A stretch of 64,000 nucleotides of DNA from Desulfobacterales bacterium (GTDB lineage: Bacteria > Desulfobacterota > Desulfobacteria > Desulfobacterales > JAFDDL01), in the NCBI GenBank assembly GCA_034003325.1, contig JAVEYW010000015.1, positions 1-64,000 on the forward strand, in the 5' to 3' direction. Made by a program: the position numbers and the translations under genes. This document shows, one piece after another, positions 39,652 through 49,597 of this stretch. The stretch's first letter is position 1. Every line of letters begins with the position of its first letter. The notes below the pieces were generated by a model, which saw nothing but the letters and a program-made list of their open reading frames with translations, searched no databases and was not told the DNA's origin.

Positions 39652-39764
39652 ATCCGGCAAAGCCGGATGCTGGAATGCTGGGATGCTGGGATGCATAAAA
39701 GCCATCTTTCACCTTCGGCGAATATACACGCAAAAGCGTGCATGTTTCTGGTAAGGGGTCTAAA
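39652..39764 (+). repeat. Dispersed repeat, copy D
   Basis: ATCCGGC-AAA-GCCGGAT (39652-39668), three 8-bp units (GCTGGAAT, GCTGGGAT, GCTGGGAT), GCATAAAAGCCATCTTTCAC, the second hairpin ATACACGC-AAAA-GCGTGCAT, and TGTTTCTGGTAAGGGGTCTAA. Between the DUF2092 start and the MscS gene end, both on the minus strand. Confidence 0.92.
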
Positions 39765-39831
39765 AACGGGGCCATGTTGTGATGGACCCAAAAAGAGAGG
39801 ACCATGGTAAAAAATTCCTAAAAGAAGAACG

Positions 39832-42306
39832 CTATTTTCCCACTGGTATAGCACCAATGGCCTGCGCATTCCCATCGTATCGCACCTTGACCTCCTGCTG
39901 CGGAAAAGGAATCTCAATGCCGGATTCGGCAAACCGCCGGATGATTTCGCGAGAAATCTCACTCTGGGCAAGCCGAATTTGATTCACGTCCGTAAGCCAG
40001 ACACGGAGTTCCATGTTCAGGCAGGAATCACCAAATCCCAACAGCAGGGCTATCGGCTCCGGGAAGGCCCGTACACGGGGGTTCGCCAGAGCGGCTGCGG
40101 TCAGCGTATCGAACACAAGGCCCACGTCGCTGTTGTAGGCAACCCCTACGGGGATTTTTAGTCGCGCAATCGTATTCGAACGGGTCCAATTGGTCACTTT
40201 TTCGGAAACGAGATGTGAATTGGGGATAATGAGCTGGGATTCGTCAAGCGTCTCTATGACCGTCGAACGCAGCCCGATCTTTTTCACGATGCCGACATGG
40301 TCGTCCGTCTGAATTCGATCCCCAACCCTCACCGGCCTTTCAAAAAGAAGAACCATCCCGCTGATGAAATTGTTGACGATATTCTGCAGGCCGAAACCGA
40401 TACCGATACCCAGGGCGCCTCCCAATACGGCAAAGCTCTTCAAATCCAGCCCAATAACGCTGACGCCGATTAAAAACCCGACAACCATCAGACAATAATG
40501 CAAGAGTTTCGTTACGGATTGTCCGGCCCCCTTTTCCATCTGTATGCGGGGAAAGACCTCTGATTCGAGGATTGAACGGATAATCCAGGATATGAAACTT
40601 GACAGATAGAGCACCAGGGCGGCCAGGATAAACAGGGCGGGCGATAGAATCCGGGTTCCGATGGCTATCTGGACGAGAAACAGCTTTTCAAACGCCTCGC
40701 CGGGTGAGCTGTAAACTCCAATTATCGAAAAAAAGGAGAAAAAAGCCAAACCCCAGATAACCACATTCAGGAGGGTCCGCAGCTTTGAACCCAGCTCCTT
40801 ACCGAAATGCCTGATGAACGCTCTATCGGCCAGGAAAGAATGCCCCAGTAGCAACTGCAACGTCATCCTGCTGATTTGCAATAAAAGAAATATGCCCGCG
40901 AAAAGAAAAGCAATTTTTAATGTGAAAAGCACCAGCTCTTCAGAGAAACTCACAAAGCCGGCCATCTGCGCAAGCGCAGCCAGTGCCATGACAACAGCAC
41001 CCCCACGCAAAAATCCCGAAAAAAGTTTATTTTTCGGCAGCGCTCCGCGCAGCACTTGCCGCGCCCATACGGAAAAGAGAACGGTTCCCGTCAGGGTGGT
41101 TCCGGCCCAGTATAGCCGGAAAAGAGGACTCGGAAGAAAAATCATTTTCAATAACCCAGGGACAACCACGAGCGCAGCCAAAAAACATACAGCGAATCGG
41201 TTCAGACGAACCTTCAGAAACGCCGATATCAGGATAAAGGATGAAAAGGTCAACAAAGCGTAGGAAAAGTCTCGCCCGAGCCCGGTTGGCGGGCCAAAAA
41301 AAACTATCGATAGCACTTCTGACAAGAATACCCCCAGTGCTACGGGGTGATGCAATAAATATGGCCAATCCTCCCTTGTCAGCTCGCTTTTCCTCAATAA
41401 TGCCGTCAGAAAGACAACGATAAACAGAATGAATATTCTGGTCGTTATGCGCCAAGCCGACCGGCTATCAAATAAGTCTTCCAACTTACCCGCTCCGTCA
41501 GGGAGAGCGCGCCAGAAAGCCGAATTGAACTGAGCATAAAACTCCGTGTTGAAAAGGGATGGCGCATGTTTTTTAAATAGGTTGCTGCGCTGCCTGGAAA
41601 ATGCCGTCTCAACAATTTCGACAAGCTTGAGGGTCTCTTCAAGAAGCCGGGACAATCGATCCTGCAAAATCAATTGGGCGCTGATCGCATTGTTGAGGCC
41701 TTTCAAGATCTCCTTAATGACCTTGTGGCACTCATTAAAGGTTTCCGACAGCGTTTTGCTGTTGCTTGCACCCAGAAAAACGTCCCATTCCCGCCAGTAT
41801 GTTTGCCGCCTTTCCCAATCTTTTTTGTTGAGTTCAAGTTCGGAGAGGATGGAAGAAATTTTTTTGCGCAGGACTTCCTGTCCTTTTTTCTCCTCCAGGA
41901 GCATCAATCTATCATCAACGAGCTTTGTCGTATCCCAGTTGTCCTCTTCCGAAAGCGATAGGACCAAATCCCGGCGCTTTTGGAAACGCCTTTCGGCATC
42001 GTCGATCTCTTGTGTCTGAGAAACGGTTTGGGTGTAGGTGGAAATAATCTTTCGCGTATCATCCGCTTTTGTTTTCAATTCCGAAGCTCTGGGGCCTACA
42101 AAAGGCAGCCCCGGAAAAGCGGTGGCTCCGGACGCTTCTTGAGTATTGTCGCCCGTGGTTGCCGGGGGCTTGTCCATTACCCGGGCATGCGGATTCAGCA
42201 ACGGGTTAGGGGATTCCGCAGCAACCGGCACGGCCGGAAACATCAACAAAAACAGAAGAAGGAATAAAAACAACCTCAAGACGCCTCCTCTCCGGAAATC
42301 GGCCAT
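39832..42306 (-). CDS. Large MscS-family mechanosensitive channel
   Basis: 824 residues. A signal peptide (about 1-30) is followed by a coiled-coil periplasmic domain (about 70-270, with QTQEIDDAERRFQKRRDLV and LLEEKKGQEVLRKKISS), about ten membrane helices and the C-terminal MscS pore helix and vestibule (AVLGGALGIGIGFGLQNIVNNFISGMVLLFERPVRVGD). It protects cells against hypo-osmotic shock. ATG 42306 gives a clean signal peptide; an ATG at 42390 adds 28 residues. Located next to a solute-metabolism locus. Confidence 0.9.
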   Translation of the reverse strand: MADFRRGGVLRLFLFLLLFLLMFPAVPVAAESPNPLLNPHARVMDKPPATTGDNTQEASGATAFPGLPFVGPRASELKTKADDTRKIISTYTQTVSQTQEIDDAERRFQKRRDLVLSLSEEDNWDTTKLVDDRLMLLEEKKGQEVLRKKISSILSELELNKKDWERRQTYWREWDVFLGASNSKTLSETFNECHKVIKEILKGLNNAISAQLILQDRLSRLLEETLKLVEIVETAFSRQRSNLFKKHAPSLFNTEFYAQFNSAFWRALPDGAGKLEDLFDSRSAWRITTRIFILFIVVFLTALLRKSELTREDWPYLLHHPVALGVFLSEVLSIVFFGPPTGLGRDFSYALLTFSSFILISAFLKVRLNRFAVCFLAALVVVPGLLKMIFLPSPLFRLYWAGTTLTGTVLFSVWARQVLRGALPKNKLFSGFLRGGAVVMALAALAQMAGFVSFSEELVLFTLKIAFLFAGIFLLLQISRMTLQLLLGHSFLADRAFIRHFGKELGSKLRTLLNVVIWGLAFFSFFSIIGVYSSPGEAFEKLFLVQIAIGTRILSPALFILAALVLYLSSFISWIIRSILESEVFPRIQMEKGAGQSVTKLLHYCLMVVGFLIGVSVIGLDLKSFAVLGGALGIGIGFGLQNIVNNFISGMVLLFERPVRVGDRIQTDDHVGIVKKIGLRSTVIETLDESQLIIPNSHLVSEKVTNWTRSNTIARLKIPVGVAYNSDVGLVFDTLTAAALANPRVRAFPEPIALLLGFGDSCLNMELRVWLTDVNQIRLAQSEISREIIRRFAESGIEIPFPQQEVKVRYDGNAQAIGAIPVGK

Positions 42307-42396
42307 CGGATCACCGGCCGAGCAACGAATGATGGCTGGGGCGGGTTGCGGCCCAGACGTGTCGCCAGGCAATAAATCAGCTATTCGCATACGCCA

Positions 42397-43176
42397 TTAT
42401 ACCTCTGAAAACTGGATAACAACCTTGATGTCGTCGGGTTGTCTTTCCAGCGCTTCTTTGAAATTCTCAGGCGTTTCAAAGCGGGTGATCAAACGGCTCA
42501 GCCACTTCCGGTCCAGCCGAGCCAACCGTTCACTCGCTTTGTACCAGTGACGCTTGTTCGCATTCACGCTGCCGACCACCACGTTGTTCTTCAGGACCAC
42601 TGCCGCCGCCAGAAGACCAATCGGCCCCGCCCCGGTCACTATCAAGGTTTTCGGTTCCCAGAAGGAGCGTTGTCCCACGGCGAGGACCTGTTCCAGCGCT
42701 TTGATGATCACCGTCGTCGGTTCGATAAGCACGCCGAGGATCCCCAGAGTCGGGTCCACTTTTATGGCGTATTCGGGCTCGATGCGCCAGCGTTCCGACA
42801 TAAACCCGTCGATTTCCTTTATCCCGCGCTCGGTGTACCGGCCGTTGCGGCACATATCGGATTCACCCACCCCGCGATTGGGGCAGGGGACCGGGTCCGG
42901 ACGCCGGACCAGCTCGGCCACCAGGTCTCCTTTTTTGAATGAAGCGCTTGTTCCCGGGTCGATAACGCGGCCCAGGGATTCGTGACCTAGAACCAACCGC
43001 GCTCTTCCCGGCGGCGCCCAGCCGTATTTGCCTTCGGCGATCTCAATATCCGTTCCACAAACAGCGGCCGCCACCGCCTCGACGAGAATGGACCCGTCAC
43101 GAACATCGGGTTCCGGAATATCTTCCAGCCGGACTGTCCCGGGTTTTTTAGGTTCTACCGTAATCGCTTTCATCAT
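42397..43176 (-). pseudogene. Glucose dehydrogenase-like alcohol dehydrogenase with internal deletion
   Basis: 259 residues, where the zinc-dependent glucose dehydrogenase family usually has about 350. The N-terminal GroES-like part is complete (MKAITVEPKKPGTVRLED, AAVCGTDIEIAEGKYG, LVLGHESLGRV). The Rossmann fold begins (LIVTGAGPIGLLAAAV), but at about 42600 the frame jumps to NNVVVGSVNANKRHWYKASE, which in the family lies some 90 residues later. The reading frame is kept. Most of the nucleotide-binding domain is missing, so the product is probably inactive. Located just after the GH13 gene. Confidence 0.75.
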
Positions 43177-43195
43177 GTAACCTCCTCATTAAATA

Positions 43196-44677
43196 TCATG
43201 TGTCTCTGATAAGAGAGAATACCGACGCCTTCCAGGCAGGCTCATCCAGATAGAGGCCTCGTGAGTGTAAATCATTGCCGTCCCGATCGTATTGCGCATC
43301 GCCCAGAAGATCGCTGAGCCGCCAATGACTGTCGCCAAGATCCGTAAACGGAAAACGGATGAAGCACTGGCCCTGGCTGGGCCCGTAGTTCACGGCCACG
43401 ATCATCTTTTCTCCATCGCGCCCTTCCCAGGCAAAGGCCACGAAACACGCCCATGTCCAGTTTCCTTCCCAGGCGGACGTGCATTGGAGCAATTGCCACT
43501 GACCATTTCGAAAAACCCGGTGGCGAAGCACGGAAAAAAGGCGATGATAAAACGATACCAACTCCGGGTTGACGGGTTCTTCCGGCCCGCGGCAGAGATG
43601 GGGCGAGATGCGTTTCTGTTTCCCCTCCATCTGGCCCTGATGAAAAAACCTCAGCCCGGGAGACAGGAATGTAATCGCCGCTGCGGCCTTATGGGCTTCC
43701 GGAGAGAATGTCGCTGCCGCCCTCGGCTCATCATGATTTTCCAGGAACCTGGCCAGCTTGTCCTGATAATCCCGCCCTGCCAGAAAATGCGCACGCACCG
43801 GCCCGGCAGATTCTTTCCGCAGGCGGTCATACAGGCGCTTGTCATAGGTATAATCGAATCCCTGCTGTTGCAGGGTCCATTCCAGATCCCAGTACACCTC
43901 GGCCATGAAACGGAAATCCGGGTGCCGGTCTCGCACGGTTTGGATGGCTCTCGGCCAGAACAGCTCCGCCCGGCGGCCCCATGTCCGTGCAAAGACCTCG
44001 GGCAATACCAGCATCGCCATATCACATCGGACACCATCACATTGACCGGATATTTTAATCAATTCACCAATCATCGCCGCATGTAGCCGGGGGTTGCCGT
44101 AATCGAGCTGCAGGGTGTCCGGCCAACCGGAAAAGTACGGATCCCGGCCATACGCCAAAACCAGGTCGTCGCCTTTCCGTTCGACCCGGATATAGTTCTG
44201 TGGCTCCCGCGCCAGCATCTCCTCGGTCCCCGAAACAAAATAGTCCGGGTGGTCTTGGACCCATGGGTGGTCCAGGGCCATGTGGTTCGGTACAAAATCG
44301 AGCATCAACCTCAAGCCGCGTTTCGAAAGCCGTTGGCGCAGACGCGCCAGGGCCGCATCGCCTCCGAGGCCAGATGCGACGGCATAGGCGGTGATGGCAA
44401 ACCCGGATCCCGCGATATCTTTTTCACGAAGATCCGGTAGTGTCTCTTGAAATTCCTCTCGCCATTCCGGGTGGGCGCGTGACACGCGCTGCCCGGCCGG
44501 ACCGGTCTGCCAAACGCTCAGAAACCATACCCAGTCAAAACCCAGTTCCGCCAGATGGTCCAATCCGGCATCGGGAATATCGTCCAGCATCGCTGCCCGG
44601 CCCAACTCGCGGGATAGTTCCGTCAGCCAGACACGGGTGTTGACCTGGTACAGCAATGGATAACTGTGATCGGACAT
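43196..44677 (-). CDS. GH13 (alpha-amylase family) glycoside hydrolase
   Basis: 493 residues with a complete (beta/alpha)8 catalytic site: nucleophile D219 (GVRCDMAML), acid/base E260 (FMAEVYWD) and D316 (ENHDEPRA), plus LDFVPNHMALDHPW as conserved region I and a C-terminal beta domain. The substrate is likely an alpha-glucan or a glucoside such as trehalose; not decidable here. Strong SD (GAGGAGAG) after the remnant of a GH63-like gene, the two having formed an operon; the full GH63-like gene now lies 14 kb away. Confidence 0.9.
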   Translation of the reverse strand: MSDHSYPLLYQVNTRVWLTELSRELGRAAMLDDIPDAGLDHLAELGFDWVWFLSVWQTGPAGQRVSRAHPEWREEFQETLPDLREKDIAGSGFAITAYAVASGLGGDAALARLRQRLSKRGLRLMLDFVPNHMALDHPWVQDHPDYFVSGTEEMLAREPQNYIRVERKGDDLVLAYGRDPYFSGWPDTLQLDYGNPRLHAAMIGELIKISGQCDGVRCDMAMLVLPEVFARTWGRRAELFWPRAIQTVRDRHPDFRFMAEVYWDLEWTLQQQGFDYTYDKRLYDRLRKESAGPVRAHFLAGRDYQDKLARFLENHDEPRAAATFSPEAHKAAAAITFLSPGLRFFHQGQMEGKQKRISPHLCRGPEEPVNPELVSFYHRLFSVLRHRVFRNGQWQLLQCTSAWEGNWTWACFVAFAWEGRDGEKMIVAVNYGPSQGQCFIRFPFTDLGDSHWRLSDLLGDAQYDRDGNDLHSRGLYLDEPAWKASVFSLIRDT

Positions 44678-44947
44678 GCTCTCTCCTCAAATCCCTCAGG
44701 CCGGCTCTCCACTCACTTGTTCTCTAATAACCCGGGTCTCCAGGCGCAAGCGTTCGGTCTCCAGCACGGATTTGGCGTCGATACGTCCGAACAGGTTCAG
44801 CAGCAGAGCGACCAGACCGGTCCACCCCGTCTGATGACTCGCCCCGAGCCCCGCGCCATTATCACCTTGAAAGTACTCATGAAACAGGATCAGATCCCGC
44901 CAGTGCGGATCTTCCTGGAACCTGGCCATCCCGCCGTAGACCGGACG
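44596..44947 (-). repeat. Long direct repeat, copy 1 (GH63 end / GH13 start)
   Basis: 352 bp aligned without gaps, except for 5 bp, to 58390-58746 in the same orientation. By eye roughly four of five bases match, so the duplication is not recent. The two copies flank a 13.4-kb segment. Both edges are sharp. Confidence 0.9.
44696..44947 (-). pseudogene. 3' fragment of a GH63-like glucosidase gene
   Basis: In-frame remnant of the last 80 or so residues ([48 protein letters not shown]). It is closely similar to the end of the complete gene at 58486-61227. Homology stops abruptly at 44947, where the sequence changes to the sigma-54 activator gene. The start is lost, so it cannot make a functional enzyme. 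It still sits 19 bp in front of the intact GH13 gene. Confidence 0.9.
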
Positions 44948-46434
44948 TCGACTTTGATGGTGTTGGCGCTGCCCAGCCGTTCAAATTCGCCATCCTGAAG
45001 CACCCGCAGCAGCTTCGACTGCAGTTCCAGCGGCAACTCGCCGATCTCGTCAAGAAAAATCGTCCCCCCGTCGGCCACTTCGAATCGTCCCGCCTGCCGG
45101 CCGTGGGCACCTGTAAAAGCGCCCTTCTCCCGGCCGAAAAGCTCACTTTCGATGAGGTTGGCGGGCAAGGCGGCACAGTTCACGGTGAGCATCGGCCGGT
45201 CCTTGCGGGCGCTAAGACCGTGAATGGCGTTGGCGACCAAGCCCTTGCCCGTCCCGGTCTCCCCCAGAATCAGGACGGTGGCGTCGGTGGAAGCCACCTG
45301 CTCAATTCGAAAGAGCACGTAGTTGAGCGCGTCGCTGCTTCCCACAATCTTCTCGAACCCCTGCGTTATCTTGATATCCTGGCGCAAATACAAATTTTCA
45401 GCTTCAAGCTGCCGTTTCAGCCGTTCAATCTCCGTTACCTGCTCCCGAAGCCGGGTCTCCATCTCCTTTCTCTCGGTAATGTCCAGGGCCACACCCGTCA
45501 AACGCTCGGGGAGCCCCACTCTCTTGGCAGAATGACGGCCGCGAATGATGAGGGTTCGGATTTCCCCATCGGGTCGCGGGAGGCGGCATTCGATCTTGAA
45601 CAAACCGCCTGTCTCCCGGCTCTCCTGAACGCCCGCGTTGACTCGCTCACGATCTTCGGGATGTGTCGCGGCTATTAACCGTTCAAAGCTTAGCGCCTCT
45701 TCCGGTTCAAATCGGAATATCTCCCGCAACTTGTCCGTCACCCAGAGAGAATTCTTGAACGGCTCCATGCCCCACAGACCTGCATCGGCCGATGCCGCCG
45801 CCAGGCTCAGGTGCGCCTCGCTTTCGTAAAGCGCCAGATCCGCATTCCTTCGCGCCAAGGCATTGACGAAGATTTCCCCGAGAAGTTTCAGTCGCGGGAT
45901 AAATTCGTCCGGCCAGTCCCGTTCGCACGTCAGGGAATTGAGGACAATCACATGAGAAACCGGCCCATTGACCATGACGGGAATGTTCAAGTTGGATCGA
46001 ATCCCCCATTCGATATAGGTTTGCCGGTCCACGTTCGCCTCGGCCGGCAACTCATCAAGCCTCGCAAAGGCCAGCGCCTCACGCTTTTTAGTCAGCTTGT
46101 CGTACGCCCATGGGAGAATCGATCTCGGAAGATTCTGCCCGAGGGGAACCGGTGGCACACCCTCTTGAGTGGCTACATGAGTGATCCGCCATCCGGTCTC
46201 ATCCAACAGTATCTCAAGCAATGCGCAGCGATCGGCCTGAAAAAATTCCAGAACCTGTTTCAGCGCCAGCTCGATCTCCTCGTCCACCCGGTCGGAAAGG
46301 ATGTTCACAAACCTGGCGGATATGTCAAACAGCAATCGCTCAAACTGAACGGAGTCTCCTTCCGTCACCTTCTTATCAACCATCGGTTCGTTTGCGCCTT
46401 TCATCGGTTTTGCAAGACTTGCCTCGATTTCCAT
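44890..46434 (-). pseudogene. Sigma-54-dependent activator (GAF-PAS-AAA+), truncated
   Basis: A GAF domain (about 30-200), a PAS domain (about 205-325), a coiled coil, and a sigma-54 interaction AAA+ module with Walker A GETGTGKG, the GAFTGA loop ([10 protein letters not shown]) and Walker [11 protein letters not shown]. After [10 protein letters not shown] (near 44950) the sequence runs out of frame into the GH63 fragment and stops after about 16 foreign residues. Sensor II, the arginine finger region and the DNA-binding HTH are missing, so it cannot act as a normal activator. SD GAGAGG supports translation from 46434. Confidence 0.88.
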
Positions 46435-46460
46435 GGGTTCCTCTCTGCCTGAGAATCGCG

Positions 46461-48713
46461 CTAAAAAGGTCTTCCGAGATAAAAATAGAGGCTGTTGCTA
46501 TTGTCTTCGAGTGCTTGCCCGTAACCGAGATACACCGGCCCGATGGGCGTGTCCGCGGCCACAAAGACGCATGCCGATTCAAGCACCCCCTCCGGACTTC
46601 CCGGCACCAGCGGTTTATCGACTTCACCGACCTCGAAGGAAAGTCCCCCGTAGGCCCCCTCGAGCAAACTTCCCTTTAACAATCGATGGTAGTACATGAG
46701 CCTGCCGAATTTTATCTCCTCCCCCAGTAATTGGCCGGTGGCATAACCCGACTGCTGCAGGAATCCCCCCCACTGGAAAAGATTATACCGCGGCAGTGAT
46801 TCAGAACCGATACTGCCGCCAGCTTTAAAGCTTAAGTTGAACGTGTGGCTGCCAAAGGAATAAACGAGGTTCCCGTCGCTGTCCCACTTGGTATATGTCT
46901 GATCGGCGCTGAGAAGATCGTTCGAGTTGAACAGACTTGCCCCCAGGCGCCAGCCCGAGCGTGGAAATTGCGCACTGTCGAGCTGGTCGAGAAACAGCCG
47001 CGCCGTAAACGCCCCTTGTGTGATATCGCCTTGCCCCGGTGTAAGACTTTCCGGTCCGGTGTCCAGTTTCGGGGTCAGCAAGCCCCATTTCACACCAACC
47101 CGCAACTCACCATACCGTGTAAATTGGCCGCCGAGGTCAGCGCCGGCAAGGTAGGAGGTCATATCATAGGTCGCGATGCGACTGCTGCCCTGGTAGAGGT
47201 CGCTTGTGCGCCGCTCGTATAACACATGCGGTGCAATGAAAAAGAACCCTTTTTCGTTTAACGGCTGGTAAAACTCGCTCATAAAACTGACGGTTCGACC
47301 GATCTGCACATCATTGCGCCATTCCGCGCCGAGTGAATTGAGCCATGTCTTACGATAGCTGGCAAGGACGTTGAAGTAGGCATCCCCCTGCAGATCGCTG
47401 CTCAGCCCCAGTCCCAGCCGCAGAAAATTCGGCCCCCAGGATTTTTCCACCGCATCCACGGCCAGCACCCGCTTTGCGGGTTCCTCCATAAAACGGTAGT
47501 TCACATGTTCAAAATATCCGGTTCCGTAGAGGCGGCGCATATCGCGGTCGAGAACCTCCTGATCGATCGGTTGGCCGGCCTCGGTCTCCATCACCACCTG
47601 GGCGGTTTTCGGGTTGACACGTTTCAGATTCTCGAACCGAATCTCATCAACCGGTTCCAAATCCGGCGCTGAAGCGACCATCTGGTGCTGACGCAACGCG
47701 GCGTATTCCGCTGCCGGGATCGAGAGCGCGGCCAACCGTTCGGCCACCTTTCGCGCCGCAGTCTCACCCAGCGGGCTGATCTTTGTCAAACTGTCAAAAT
47801 CGCCGGTCGAATAGTCCCCCAACTCCGGTGAGATCAGAATGTCGGTAGGTTTGAGCGCGGCTATCGAGGCCTGGACATTTTGCTCCGTCAGAATGCTCAG
47901 CATCTGCCCCATGACCCCGAGGATTGAATTCAGCTCATCGCGCTTCAACAGCGGGGTTCCGACATTGACCGCGATAATGACGTCCGCGCCCATCGCGCGC
48001 GCCGTTTCAACCGGCATATTGCTGGTGAGCATGCCGTCCACCAGCAACTTGCCACCAATCTCCACCGGTGCGATCGCGCCTGGAACCGACATGCTGGCCC
48101 GCATCACATTGGCGAGCTCGCCTTCGCTGAAAATCACCGCTTTTCCGGTCACGAGATCGGTCGCCACCGCCCGATACGGAATGGGCAAGTCATCAAAACG
48201 ATAAAACCCCTTTGCTTTGGAGAGCCGGCGAAGTACCGTCTCCAGCTGCACACCAGACACCGCCCCTTTGGGAAGCCCTATCTTGCCGTCTTTGATGCCG
48301 ATCTCGGGGCCGAAAAAGATGTTGTAATCATCCTGTTTGCGCCGCATGGACAATTCCTGGCGCGGCGGCTTATCCTTAAACAGGAGTTCGGTCGAAATCC
48401 CCCCGATGATTTCCTCCATTTCCGCTACACTCGTTCCCGTTGCGTAGGACGCACCGACCAGCGCGCCCATGCTGGTCCCGACAATAAAATCTATCGGCAC
48501 GCGGTATTCTTCGAGAACCTTGAGCACGCCGACGTGAGCCGCCCCGCGGGCGCCGCCGCCGGAGAGGACGAGACCGATTTTCGCCCGTTTTGCCGGTACC
48601 GCCACCCGGGGTGGTTCGGCAGCCCCTGCCGAGAACGATGCAGCGAGAAGGATGCCGGCCAACACTAGCCCGGACAAGACTTTAACGGCGCCATACTGTG
48701 ATCTCGTTTTCAT
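46461..48713 (-). CDS. Patatin-like phospholipase of PlpD type (type Vd autotransporter)
   Basis: 750 residues. A signal peptide ends near AGAAE. The patatin domain (about 45-240) has the oxyanion loop SGGGARGA, nucleophile S81 in GTSMG and D226 in VDGM (usually DGG/DGA). A POTRA-like domain follows (about 350-420, [17 protein letters not shown] to [12 protein letters not shown]), and then a 16-stranded-like barrel ending in phenylalanine (YFYLGRPF), the signal for BAM. PlpD-type proteins display or release a lipase at the surface. SD GGGAG. Monocistronic. Confidence 0.92.
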   Translation of the reverse strand: MKTRSQYGAVKVLSGLVLAGILLAASFSAGAAEPPRVAVPAKRAKIGLVLSGGGARGAAHVGVLKVLEEYRVPIDFIVGTSMGALVGASYATGTSVAEMEEIIGGISTELLFKDKPPRQELSMRRKQDDYNIFFGPEIGIKDGKIGLPKGAVSGVQLETVLRRLSKAKGFYRFDDLPIPYRAVATDLVTGKAVIFSEGELANVMRASMSVPGAIAPVEIGGKLLVDGMLTSNMPVETARAMGADVIIAVNVGTPLLKRDELNSILGVMGQMLSILTEQNVQASIAALKPTDILISPELGDYSTGDFDSLTKISPLGETAARKVAERLAALSIPAAEYAALRQHQMVASAPDLEPVDEIRFENLKRVNPKTAQVVMETEAGQPIDQEVLDRDMRRLYGTGYFEHVNYRFMEEPAKRVLAVDAVEKSWGPNFLRLGLGLSSDLQGDAYFNVLASYRKTWLNSLGAEWRNDVQIGRTVSFMSEFYQPLNEKGFFFIAPHVLYERRTSDLYQGSSRIATYDMTSYLAGADLGGQFTRYGELRVGVKWGLLTPKLDTGPESLTPGQGDITQGAFTARLFLDQLDSAQFPRSGWRLGASLFNSNDLLSADQTYTKWDSDGNLVYSFGSHTFNLSFKAGGSIGSESLPRYNLFQWGGFLQQSGYATGQLLGEEIKFGRLMYYHRLLKGSLLEGAYGGLSFEVGEVDKPLVPGSPEGVLESACVFVAADTPIGPVYLGYGQALEDNSNSLYFYLGRPF

Positions 48714-48726
48714 TTATAGCTCCCTG

Positions 48727-48830
48727 ATCCGGCCAAGCCGGATTGCTGGGAAGCTGGGATGCCGGGATGCAAAAAGGGCACCTGCCATCTTCGGTGAAGA
48801 TACACGCAAAAACGTGCATGTTTCTGATAC
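48727..48830 (+). repeat. Dispersed repeat, copy E
   Basis: ATCCGGCCAAGCCGGAT (48727-48743), three 8-bp units (GCTGGGAA, GCTGGGAT, GCCGGGAT), the spacer, the second hairpin core CACG/CGTG with a longer A loop, and TGTTTCTGATAC. It lies directly before the patatin gene on the opposite strand. Confidence 0.88.
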
Positions 48831-48857
48831 TCGATGTTCAAGTTTTTCGGAATTGGC

Positions 48858-48935
48858 CTGTAGGAACCGCTCCTACAGCAGACCGAAAGCAATCAACAGG
48901 ACTGAAAGCAATCAGCAGACCGAGAGCAACTGCTG
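48858..48935 (+). repeat. Hairpin plus three degenerate 17-19-bp repeats
   Basis: CTGTAGGA-ACCGC-TCCTACAG forms a perfect 8-bp stem (48858-48878). It is followed by three similar units reading CAGACCGAAAGCAATCAA, CAGGACTGAAAGCAATCAG and CAGACCGAGAGCAACTG. The hairpin resembles REP-like TGTAGGAGCGG elements of other bacteria. No gene here. Role unknown. Confidence 0.6.
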
Positions 48936-49036
48936 CTGCAACCATATTGGGCGAAGCCCCGTAACTCCAGAAACTTGAGGATCGAGTGATTAAAGGATCT
49001 GATCCGGGCGGCCAAAGGCCGACATCCGACCATGAT

Positions 49037-49519
49037 TTATTTTACGGTATATCCTTTCCCCTCCAGACAAGCCTGAACAGCGCGGTTATACGTATCCATT
49101 TGTGCGTTTCGATCCTGCTGTGCTTGGGCATCGGCTTGCTGTTGGCCTTGGTTTGCCGATCGTTGCTTCAAGGCGCCGCCGGTTGCCCCCACACCCGCGC
49201 CGATGGCCGCCCCTTTCCCGGCATCCCCGGCAATGGCACCGGCGACGACCCCCACCAAGGCGCCTCTAGCGGCCCCTTTCACGGCCCCGCCTTGTTGCGG
49301 GGCCGTGCCGCCGACCGGTTGTTGGGCCAGCTTGACAGGATCGATACCGGTATTCTGGACTGCCCAGCCACGGCATTCCGCCTCGTCTTTTTGCTGCCGG
49401 TCCGGTGTTTGTCCCTTTGCAGGGAAAATGATCATCTCGGCGAATGCCGATGTGGAAATTAATCCGAAAATTAAGGTGTAAATTAAGCAGCGGTTGAAAT
49501 TTTCCTTGATTTTTTTCAT
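49037..49519 (-). CDS. Glycine-zipper family secreted protein
   Basis: 160 residues; signal peptide up to about AFAE. The middle contains a glycine zipper (GAVKGAARGALVGVVAGAIAGDAGKGAAIGAGVGATGG), as in YMGG-like and Rick-17kDa-type proteins that insert into membranes. Two Cys (ECRGWAVQ and ACLEGKG) near the ends of the mature protein may form a disulfide. SD AAAAGGAG. The upstream frame of 8 codons is not needed. Function not known. Confidence 0.78.
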   Translation of the reverse strand: MKKIKENFNRCLIYTLIFGLISTSAFAEMIIFPAKGQTPDRQQKDEAECRGWAVQNTGIDPVKLAQQPVGGTAPQQGGAVKGAARGALVGVVAGAIAGDAGKGAAIGAGVGATGGALKQRSANQGQQQADAQAQQDRNAQMDTYNRAVQACLEGKGYTVK

Positions 49520-49597
49520 TTTAACGCTCCTTTTGGGAAACATGGATAATCTCCGATCCTTTTTTGATCCATCAATAGTGCTTGCTATTTTATATTT

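Noticed and set aside
39618..39971. N-terminal extension of the DUF2092 protein
   Set aside because: It crosses the dispersed repeat (repeat-derived peptide like HAFACIFAEGERW) and lies upstream of a clear signal peptide start.
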